Assembly: GCA_034521715.1 (NCBI GenBank)
Contig: JAXHLY010000002.1
Location: 62,001 to 126,000, forward strand
Direction: 5' to 3'
DNA: 64,000 nucleotides
Origin: Methylohalomonas sp034521715
GTDB lineage: Bacteria > Pseudomonadota > Gammaproteobacteria > Methylohalomonadales > Methylohalomonadaceae
Shown here: positions 56,379 to 64,000 of the stretch, piece after piece
Position numbering within the stretch: the stretch's first letter is position 1
Layout: each line of letters opens with the position of its first letter
Translations under genes and position numbers: made by a program
Notes under the pieces: generated by a model
What the model was told of the DNA's origin: nothing
Database searches by the model: none
What the model saw: the letters and a program-made list of their open reading frames with translations, nothing else

Positions 56379-56776
56379 GGCATTGCGGCGAAAGTCATCG
56401 TGCTGTACCCAGGGCTGGCCTGATCATAAATAGAACATCGACAGGAGCGCAGCTTGCTGCGCGAGTCCAGCCCAAACCATTCGCCCGGTAAACCGGACTC
56501 CTGCAGGATGATGCACGGTTTCGGGAATCATGGGACCCATCGATTGGTCATTCCGAACGAATGTGAGGAACCCTTGTCTTCGTGTTATTTGCGTACATTT
56601 GCGGACCCATCATTTAATAACACGAGATACGAGTTGGGTGTGCTGCGCACCGCAGTCCGACATGCCCTCACCTGCCATCCCCAGAGGGCAGAAGCGGTGT
56701 GCTACGCCTGGTCAGTTTACATGCCCTCATCCTTCCTTCTCCCAGAGGGAGAAGGGACAAGGTGTGCTGCGCACTG
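56379..56776. repeat. Intergenic region with REP-like palindromes and repeat remnants
   Basis: Contains CAGGAGCGCAGCTTGCTG (palindrome 56442-56464), a degenerate CCGGTAAACCGG inverted repeat, and two related copies of a TGCCCTCA...CCAGAGGG unit at about 56660 and 56718. No coding sequence is supported between DUF58 and moxR. Confidence 0.6.
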
Positions 56777-57727
<951 letters not shown>

Positions 57728-57833
57728 TGTCGGGCTTTCTCTTAGGGGCTTGATTATATGACCGCGCCGGTTTCAATCCTACTCCGGCAGGTGGACGTTC
57801 GCCAAGTGCCGGCCGGCATCCTGGCCGTCGCCA

Positions 57834-59201
57834 TTATTCCCCGGCGATGGTCATGTGTTCGATCAGCACCGAACCGGTGCGGACATTGCGGCGGGTGTCG
57901 ACATCGCAGCCGATTTCGGCGATATGCTGGAACATGTCGGCCAGATTGCCGGCGATGGTGATTTCCTCCACCGGATAGGCGATTGCGCCGCCTTCGACCC
58001 AGAAACCGGAGACGCCGCGGGAGTAGTCGCCGGTGATCAGGTTAACGCCGAAGCCCATGATATCGGTGACCAGCAGGCCGGTATCCAGCGCCTGCAGCAG
58101 GCCGGCAAAGTCGAGCCGGCCGGGCTCGACGGTCAGGTTGTGCACGCCGCCGGCATTGCCGGTGGTTTCCATGCCCAGCTTGCGTGCCGAATAACTGCCA
58201 AGGATATAACCCTGCAGTATACCGCCCGTGATCAGGTCGCGGGCCCGGGTAGCCACGCCCTCGTCATCAAACGGCGCGCTGCCCATGGCCTTCGGCAGGT
58301 GCGGCTGCTCGTGGATGCGCAGGAATCCCGGAAAGATCCTTTCGCCGAGCTTGTCGAGCAGGAACGACGACCGGCGGTACAGATTGCCGCCGGAAATGGC
58401 GGAGACGAAATGACTGAACAGGCTGCGGGCGGCGTCGGCCTCGAACAGCACCGGCGCCGTGCGCGTTGTCAGTCGTTTTGAACCCAGCCGCCGGACCGTG
58501 CGCTCGCCGGCCATGCGGCCGATGTCCTCGGCGGCTTCCAGATCGGCGGCATCGCGGGCCTGGGTGTACCAGCCGTCGCGCTGCATGCCGTGTTCGTCTT
58601 TTGCAATCACGGCACAGTCCAGGGTATGGCGCGAGAACTGCCAGCCGCCGCGGAAACCGTGGCTGTTGCCGTAATAGTTCGCGCCGGAGACGGTATTGAC
58701 ACTGGCGCCGTCGGAGTTGCTGATACGGATATCAACATCGCGTGCAGCCTGTTCGCAGGCCAGGGCGCGTTCGATCGCCGTCTGTGGGTCGATATCCCAT
58801 GGATGATAGAGATCCAGGTCCGGCATGTCGGCCGCCATGCGATCGGCGTCTGCCAGGCCGGCACAGCTGTCCGCCGTCGTGTGGCGGGCAATGCTGAGCG
58901 CCGCGCGCACCGTTTCCATCAGTGCCGGCCGGTTCAGATCGCTGGTACTCGCCGTGCCCTTGCGCTGATTGCCGGGTTCACCCACATAGACAGTAATGCC
59001 CATGCCCTTGTCGCGCTGGTGCTCCAGGGTCTCGACCTCGCCCATGCGTACGGTGGCGGTCAGCCCGTCGCCGACACTGACGTCGGCCTCGGCGGCGTCG
59101 GCGCCCTGACGGCGGGCCTCTGTGATAACGAAATCGATCAGATCCAGCAGGGCATCGGGTTGATCCCTGAGCGGTACAATGTTGGCAGCGGTTTCGGACA
59201 T
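57834..59201 (-). CDS. pmbA: Metalloprotease PmbA (TldE)
   Basis: 455 residues, intact. LDLIDFVITEARRQGADAAE at the start, IRISNSDGASVNTVSGANYY, GFRGGWQFSRHTLDCAVIAK, and NAGGVHNLTVEPGRLDFAGL with GDYSRGVSGFWVEGGAIAYP are the TldE-type C-terminal blocks. PmbA pairs with TldD, which carries the zinc site, to degrade unfolded peptides such as CcdA and to mature some RiPP microcins. TldD lies outside the window. Given the pqqA peptide here, a RiPP-processing link is possible but not shown. Confidence 0.93.
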   Translation of the reverse strand: MSETAANIVPLRDQPDALLDLIDFVITEARRQGADAAEADVSVGDGLTATVRMGEVETLEHQRDKGMGITVYVGEPGNQRKGTASTSDLNRPALMETVRAALSIARHTTADSCAGLADADRMAADMPDLDLYHPWDIDPQTAIERALACEQAARDVDIRISNSDGASVNTVSGANYYGNSHGFRGGWQFSRHTLDCAVIAKDEHGMQRDGWYTQARDAADLEAAEDIGRMAGERTVRRLGSKRLTTRTAPVLFEADAARSLFSHFVSAISGGNLYRRSSFLLDKLGERIFPGFLRIHEQPHLPKAMGSAPFDDEGVATRARDLITGGILQGYILGSYSARKLGMETTGNAGGVHNLTVEPGRLDFAGLLQALDTGLLVTDIMGFGVNLITGDYSRGVSGFWVEGGAIAYPVEEITIAGNLADMFQHIAEIGCDVDTRRNVRTGSVLIEHMTIAGE

Positions 59202-59546
59202 TGGATTAGCTGATAGTGGATAGAGAATAGTTTATAGCGGGTAGTTTATAGATCATGGCGAGTGGAGGTAAGTTCAGTCTGCGGCTCATGCATTGACTGG
59301 TCCGCCAATGATGATCGTATCTCGTCGCTTGACTCTCGTGTCTCGTATTGCAGGAGCGCAGCTTTGCTGCGCGAATCATGCCAGGTTCGCCCGCTGAAGC
59401 GGGCTCCTACTCATCCGCTGGGAGCCGATTCCATCGGCGGCATGCTCCTGACAAGGATCGCGGATGGAATCTGCTCCCACAATGCCAACCCAACATACGC
59501 TATCAGCCAGCCACTGCCGGCTAGCAGCTTTGATACAATACCATCC
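59202..59546. repeat. Intergenic region with REP-like palindromes
   Basis: CAGGAGCGCAGCTTTGCTGC (59351-59370, palindromic), GCCCGCTGAAGCGGGC (59389-59404) and GCCGATTCCATCGGC (59424-59438) follow one another. The first is nearly identical to the copy at 56442. They resemble Pseudomonas REP (GGAGCGAGCTTGCTCGC). They lie before uvrD; no coding sequence supported. Confidence 0.7.
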
Positions 59547-61731
59547 ATGGATGTCTCCGATATTCTCGATCCTCTGAATCCTGCCCAGCGTGAAGCCGTC
59601 GCCGCACCGACCGGCAATATCCTGGTACTCGCCGGCGCCGGCAGCGGCAAGACACGCGTGCTCGTGCACCGCATTGCCTGGTATGTCCGCAGCGGCGAGG
59701 CAACACCGCACGGCATTCTCGCGGTGACATTTACCAACAAGGCCGCCGGCGAGATGCGGGCGCGTACGGAACAACTGCTTGGTATCCCGGCATCCGGCAT
59801 GTGGGTTGGTACCTTCCACGGCATTGCCCATCGCCTGCTGCGTGCGCATTACCAGGATGCGAATCTGCCGCAGGATTTCCAGATCCTCGACAGCGATGAT
59901 CAGTTCCGCACTATTAAAAGAGTATTGCGCGGCCTGAACCTGGACGAGTCGCAATGGCAGCCGCGTGAGGCACAGTGGTTCATCAACGCGCGCAAGGAAG
60001 AGGGGCTGCGCCCGGCGCATATCAATGATCATGGTGATCCGGTGCAGACGCAGATGATCCGTATTTACCAGGCCTATCAGGAAACCTGCGATCGCAGCGG
60101 GCTGGTGGATTTCGCCGAGCTGCTGCTGCGCGCTCACGAGTTGTTCCGTGACAGCCGGGAATTGCTGCAATCATTACCGCCAGCGTTTCCGCCATATCCT
60201 TGTTGACGAGTTCCAGGACACCAATGCATTGCAATACGCCTGGCTGCGACAGCTGGCCGGCGACACCGGATCGGTGTTTGCTGTCGGTGATGACGACCAG
60301 TCCGTCTACTCATGGCGCGGAGCTCGTGTCGAAAACATGCAGCACTTCTCCCGCGACTTTGCCGATACGCAGATGCTGCGCCTGGAACAGAACTATCGAT
60401 CCACGGCGACGATCCTCAATGCCGCGAACCAGCTCATTGGCAACAACACCGGCCGGCTCGGCAAGCAGCTCTGGACCGACGGCGACGACGGCGATCTTAT
60501 CAAGGTCTACACTGCCTACAACGAACAGGACGAGGCGCGCTATCTCGTCGATCAGATAGAGAACGCGCGTTCGCACAGCCGCGATTATAAAGAGCTTGCG
60601 GTGCTGTATCGTGTCAGCGCCCAGTCGCGCGTTATTGAAGAAGCGCTTGTACAGTCATCCATTCCCTACCGTATCTACGGCGGCATGAAATTCTACGAGC
60701 GCGCCGAGATCAAGGATGCGCTTGCCTATATAAGACTGGCGGCCAATCGTGACGACGATGCCTCGTTCGAACGCATCGTCAACGTGCCGACGCGCGGCAT
60801 CGGCCAGCGCACCATCCAGGAACTGCGCGACCTGGCCCGCCGCGAACAGATCAGTTTATGGAAGGCGGCGCTGCACATGCGCGAACATAAGCTGCTCGCC
60901 GCCCGTGCGCTGTCGGCACTGGAAGGTTTCCTGCGGCTCATCCATGACCTCGGCGAGGAGATTGAAAACCTGGAACTGCACGAGGCGGTCGAGGCGGCGA
61001 TCAACCGCAGCAGCCTCATCTCCCACTTCAAGAAGGAAAAGGGCGAGCGCGGCATTGCCCGCATCGAGAACCTGGAGGAACTGGTGAGCGCGGCGCGCGG
61101 GTTCCGCATGCCCGAGGACAGTGAAGATGAGATGACACCGCTGCAGCAGTTCCTGGCCAATGCCGCGCTGGAGGCCGGCGAGGCCCAGGGCGATGCCAGC
61201 AGCGACTGTGTCCAGCTCATGACCCTGCATGCCGCCAAGGGCCTGGAGTTTCCGGTGGTGTTCATGGTCGGCCTGGAGGAAGGACTGTTCCCGCACCAGC
61301 GGTCCAGCGGCGATGCCAGCCAGCTGGAGGAAGAACGCCGGCTGTGCTACGTCGGCGTCACCCGTGCACAGGAACAGCTGACCCTGAGCCATGCCGAACA
61401 CCGGCGCCTGCACGGCTCCGATTTCTACGCGCCACCGTCGCGGTTTCTGCGTGAACTGCCGGAGGAATTAATCGAGCCGGTGCGGCTGGGCGGCTATTCC
61501 ACGCCCGCGCCGGCGGCAGTTAAAGGCGCCGGCGCCCAAGGCCGGGCAACGGCGAAGATCCGCGAGGAAAGCGGCTATGTGCTCGGTCAGCGGGTCCGCC
61601 ATGCGAAGTTCGGCGAGGGCACGATACTGAATCTGGAGGGCAGCGGGCCGCAGACCCGGCTGCAGGTCAATTTCGAAACGGTGGGCTCGAAGTGGCTGGT
61701 CGCGGCCTACGCCTCGCTGCAGAGCCTGTAG
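59547..61731 (+). CDS. uvrD: DNA helicase II (one frameshift)
   Basis: SF1A 3'-5' helicase of mismatch and excision repair. ATG 59547 gives MDVSDILDPLNPAQREAVAA. Walker A LAGAGSGKTRVLVHRI, TFHGIAHRLLRAHY, Walker B ILVDEFQDTNALQYAWL, QNYRSTATILNAAN, and motif V-VI VQLMTLHAAKGLEFPVVFMV to RRLCYVGVTRAQEQLTL. The frame shifts near 60175, just before the Walker B. The Tudor-like C-terminus (GQRVRHAKFGEGTILNLEG) separates UvrD from Rep. About 728 residues, as in E. coli (720). Confidence 0.95.
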
Positions 61732-61740
61732 ACCGGACAT

Positions 61741-61760
61741 AAAAAAACGGCCTGCCGGCC
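61741..61760 (-). terminator. Intrinsic terminator of cytochrome c5 gene
   Basis: On the minus strand CGGCC, loop GGCA, GGCCG and seven T residues. It lies 30 bases after the cytochrome stop and close to the end of the convergent uvrD. Confidence 0.75.
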
Positions 61761-61789
61761 GCCTTCTCAACTCTCTGCAAAAGCCCGTG

Positions 61790-62299
61790 TTACTGGCTGT
61801 TCTCGACCATGTAATCGACGGCGGCCTTGACCTCGTCATCGCTGAGGTTCGAATTGCCGCCCCGGGCCGGCATCATGCCGCCCTCGCCCTGAAAGCCTTC
61901 GATGGCATGCTTGTACACGGTTTCCATGCCCCGGTCGATACGCGGCGCCCACGCCTCGGCATCGCCCAGGGCAGGGGCGCCGGGCAGGGCGCCGCCATGA
62001 CAGGCGGCGCAGGTGTTCTCGTAAACCGCCTGGCCGGATTTGGGTTCGTCTGCCGCGGCGACCTGTTCGCCGGCTTCTGCGGCTGTCGCTTCTTCTGGGA
62101 CGGCCTCGCCCTCCATGCGGACGTCGCCGACCGGCGCGGTGCGCTCGGCGACTTTTGCCACCCGGGTTTCGCTGTCACCATAGTTAATGGCGCCGCCCAC
62201 GATGATGGCAGCAATGAGGAATACGACCATCATCGCAGCCAGAATGACGACGACGACGCTGAAATTTCTGAAAAACGCCCGATCTTTTTCTAAGCTCAT
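61790..62299 (-). CDS. Membrane-anchored cytochrome c5 family protein
   Basis: 169 residues, intact. One N-terminal span (NFSVVVVILAAMMVVFLIAA), an acidic Glu/Ala-rich linker (about 50-85) and a class I cytochrome domain: NTCAACHGGALPGAPALGD, GFQGEGGMMPARGGN (distal Met) and EVKAAVDYMVENSQ. It is a tethered electron carrier to terminal oxidases or reductases. Located between uvrD and the tRNA gene, not linked to the denitrification operons by position. Confidence 0.92.
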   Translation of the reverse strand: MSLEKDRAFFRNFSVVVVILAAMMVVFLIAAIIVGGAINYGDSETRVAKVAERTAPVGDVRMEGEAVPEEATAAEAGEQVAAADEPKSGQAVYENTCAACHGGALPGAPALGDAEAWAPRIDRGMETVYKHAIEGFQGEGGMMPARGGNSNLSDDEVKAAVDYMVENSQ

Positions 62300-62446
62300 A
62301 TCCTCTCCCGACGGGCCTGCACATACCGGCGGCCATGTTGTTGTTTTGGTCGCAAAAGTATACCTGCTGATTCAGTCCGGGCAAACTGCCGGCCCGTAGC
62401 GGGGATCTGTGCGTTATCTGTTTAATATGGGAAAATAACGCAATAT

Positions 62447-62523
62447 GCGCCCGTAGCTCAGTTGGATAGAGTGTCGGTTTCCGAAGCCGAAGGTCGCTGG
62501 TTCGAATCCAGCCGGGCGCGCCA
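62447..62523 (+). tRNA. tRNA-Arg (CCG)
   Basis: 77 bases including an encoded CCA. The acceptor GCGCCCG pairs with CGGGCGC, the D arm is GCTC/GAGT, the anticodon loop TTCCGAA carries CCG, and the T arm is GCTGG-TTCGAAT-CCAGC. All four stems pair well. Confidence 0.97.
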
Positions 62524-62527
62524 AATT

Positions 62528-62688
62528 AAGGAAGCTCTGAATAATTTGTCATTTCGAGCGCAGCGAGAAATCCGCCGCAGGCGTCCCGAGCGTAGCGAGG
62601 GACCTTCTGAAAGATCTCTCCCTTCGGTCGAGACAAGGATTTCTCCCGTTGGTCGAAATGACATGCGGGGATTATTCAGAGCTTCCTT
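62528..62688. mobile_element. MITE with 18-bp terminal inverted repeats
   Basis: AAGGAAGCTCTGAATAAT (62528-62545) and its exact complement at 62671-62688 enclose 125 bases. Inner inverted repeats (GTCATTTCGAG near 62548 and GTCGAAATGAC near 62652) give a long folded structure. No ORF for a transposase. It begins five bases after the tRNA end. A TTA or AATTA target duplication is possible but not certain. Confidence 0.85.
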
Positions 62689-62896
62689 GAATTATAAAGG
62701 GGAGTCGAAAGGCTCCCCTTATATAATTTGTGGTACTGGATCCGGATTCGAACCAGCGACCGTATCAGTAATCCGGTCCGACATGCCGCGCCAAGTGCTG
62801 TCCATGTTGTAATGAACCGGAAAGATCCATGCAAGTCTATGAGGTACTGTTATCAATTCTGTTTTGTCCCGGGTGAACTGTCAGGAGACTGTTGCC

Positions 62897-63688
62897 ATGG
62901 CTATACGAAGTATTCTTCTTGTTATGATCATGCTGTTAACGGCCTGCACCACTTCACCAACCGGCCGCCAGCAGTTGCTGCTGGTCACCGATCGGCAGAT
63001 GCAGCAAATGGGCATCACCGCCTTCCAGCAGATGAAACAGGAACTGCCGGCGACCAGGGACAACCAGACCCGTGATTACGTGAACTGTGTGGCCAACGCC
63101 ATCATCCGCCAGCTGCCGGATGGCGAGCGCCAGCAGTGGGAAGTGGTCGTGTTCGAGGACGAGAACGCCAATGCCTTTGCCCTGCCGGGCGGCAAGATCG
63201 GCGTACACACCGGTTTGCTGAAAGTCGCGGAGAACCAGGATCAGTTGGCAACAGTGATTGCGCACGAGGTCGCGCACGTGCTGGCCCAGCACGGCGGTGA
63301 GCGGGTTTCGCAACAGCTCGCCACGCAGATCGGCATGGACCTCGCCGGTGCGATGGCCGGCGGCGATCCCGCCACCCGCCGGCAACTGCTGGGCGTACTC
63401 GGGCTTGGTGCACAGTACGGCATTCTGTTGCCGTATTCCCGGGCCCACGAAAGCGAAGCCGATCGTTTTGGCCTGGAGCTCATGGCAAGGGCGGGCTTCG
63501 ATCCGCGCGCCAGCGTGGAATTATGGCAGAACATGAAGGCCGCAGGCGGCGCGGCGCCCCCTGAACTGCTGTCCACGCACCCGGCACCCGATACCCGCAT
63601 TCGTGATCTCGACAATCAAATCCCGCGAATCATGCCCCTGTACAATGATGCTGTGAAAAAACGCGGCGCGCCCGCCTGTAGCCGGTAA
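62897..63688 (+). CDS. M48 family lipoprotein metalloprotease
   Basis: 263 residues from ATG 62897. A lipobox (MLLTACTT) follows the signal. The zinc motif is VIAHEVAHVLAQHGGE (HExxH) and the third ligand is in RAHESEADRFGLELMARAGF. NANAFALPGGKIGVHTGLL is the family N-terminal block. It resembles the short M48 proteins of the LoiP/YggG group that maintain outer-membrane proteins. Upstream ATG 62864 is less likely because it would bury the signal. Intact. Confidence 0.93.
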   Translation: MAIRSILLVMIMLLTACTTSPTGRQQLLLVTDRQMQQMGITAFQQMKQELPATRDNQTRDYVNCVANAIIRQLPDGERQQWEVVVFEDENANAFALPGGKIGVHTGLLKVAENQDQLATVIAHEVAHVLAQHGGERVSQQLATQIGMDLAGAMAGGDPATRRQLLGVLGLGAQYGILLPYSRAHESEADRFGLELMARAGFDPRASVELWQNMKAAGGAAPPELLSTHPAPDTRIRDLDNQIPRIMPLYNDAVKKRGAPACSR

Positions 63689-63798
63689 CTTTCACGGCAG
63701 CCTATATTCGGGACCGGGCTGGTTTCCGATCAGATATCGGCATTTGACCCCTCTTGTGGCATTTGGCACGGTGCAGTCAACAAGCTGGGGAGCCATCA

Positions 63799-64000
63799 AT
63801 GGGTATTGCGCGACACGTGGCGGGGTATGCCGGTTTGTTATCCATCACCTGCGGGCTGGCCTGGCCGTTGCCGGTGATGGCAACAGGTCTTCAGCTGGGG
63901 CCGGTGGAGATCGGCGGGGCGGTCCGCATAAACGTCCTCGACAAGAGCTGGGAGACCCGCGAACAACGTTTCCCGCGGGCCGACTATGAATTCGATACCC
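63799..64000 (+). CDS. Porin-like outer membrane protein, N-terminal part
   Basis: 67 residues reach the window end. A signal peptide (LLSITCGLAWPLPVMATG) is followed by LQLGPVEIGGAVRINVLDKS, the first beta strand of a porin, and RFPRADYEFDT. No frameshift. The type (DcaP-like or other) cannot be told from the first strand. Confidence 0.6.
   Translation, partial: MGIARHVAGYAGLLSITCGLAWPLPVMATGLQLGPVEIGGAVRINVLDKSWETREQRFPRADYEFDT

Noticed and set aside
62740..62815. A second complete tRNA gene on the minus strand
   Set aside because: Only the T-arm region and a CCA-like end match; the T stem has mismatches and no acceptor or anticodon arm can be closed.

Overview
The window comes from a denitrifying gammaproteobacterium of high GC content (roughly 60 percent by eye). 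This lineage is inferred from hemCDXY, fabA/fabB, yejM, msbA, ubiD/ubiTUV, gshB and the H. DNR-type regulators. A class I phosphoribulokinase suggests, but does not prove, autotrophy. No ribosomal RNA or other phylogenetic marker is present, so genus cannot be named.

Layout. 1-3 kb: an envelope operon (YLDPGTGSM small membrane protein, CDP-glycerol glycerophosphotransferase-like enzyme, yejM cut by the window edge) and a DUF2062 protein. 3-9 kb: gshB, hemC-hemD-hemX-hemY and a DNR/FNR-family regulator. 9-16 kb: ubiD, ubiT, ubiV-ubiU-yhcC, a dihydroorotate-dehydrogenase-like gene and serC; UbiTUV is the O2-independent ubiquinone route. 16-18 kb: pqqA-pqqD-pqqE without pqqB or pqqC, a 32-residue membrane peptide and a PuuD-like membrane protein. 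18.5-26.4 kb: the complete cytochrome cd1 nitrite reductase operon nirS-C-F-D-L-G-H-J-N. 26.8-28.7 kb: bacteriohemerythrin, a DUF1566 lipoprotein and a CtaA-like protein. 28.8-36.6 kb: a minus-strand respiratory cluster with norS-norY-senC (sNOR-type nitric oxide reductase), a cytochrome b6-like/ferredoxin fusion, an MvhD-like iron-sulfur protein, a small exported protein, a second heme-copper subunit I homologue and a c-type cytochrome. 36.7-45.8 kb: fabB-fabA, nsrR with its operator, an FMN protein, DUF454, a CopD-like protein and an RND efflux pair with a decayed 3' end. 46-49.6 kb: ParA, phosphoribulokinase, msbA. 49.9-52.2 kb: an integron-type cassette cluster without an integrase (CALIN). 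52.4-64 kb: panE, tgpA, DUF58, moxR, pmbA, uvrD, cytochrome c5, tRNA-Arg(CCG), a 161-bp MITE, an M48 protease and the start of a porin-like gene.

How it works together. Nitrate-derived nitrite is reduced by NirS using heme d1 made by NirDLGHJFN. The NO produced would be consumed by the sNOR-type enzyme. Ubiquinone for this anaerobic chain can be made by UbiTUV, and heme precursors come from hemCDXY. Five 14-bp FNR/DNR boxes (TTGA-N6-TCAA) lie upstream of ubiT, yhcC-ubiUV, nirS, the norS leader gene and the cytochrome c553 gene. The Dnr-type regulator is encoded at 8372-9052, so one regulator probably ties these loci together. NsrR, with an operator lying between the -35 and -10 elements of the neighbouring promoter, adds an NO-sensing layer.

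Sequence quality. More than twenty genes carry single-base shifts, often compensating pairs inside conserved motifs and often at homopolymers. This is the pattern of an uncorrected long-read assembly, so most broken genes here are probably intact in the organism. I therefore annotate them as full-length genes and name the approximate shift positions.
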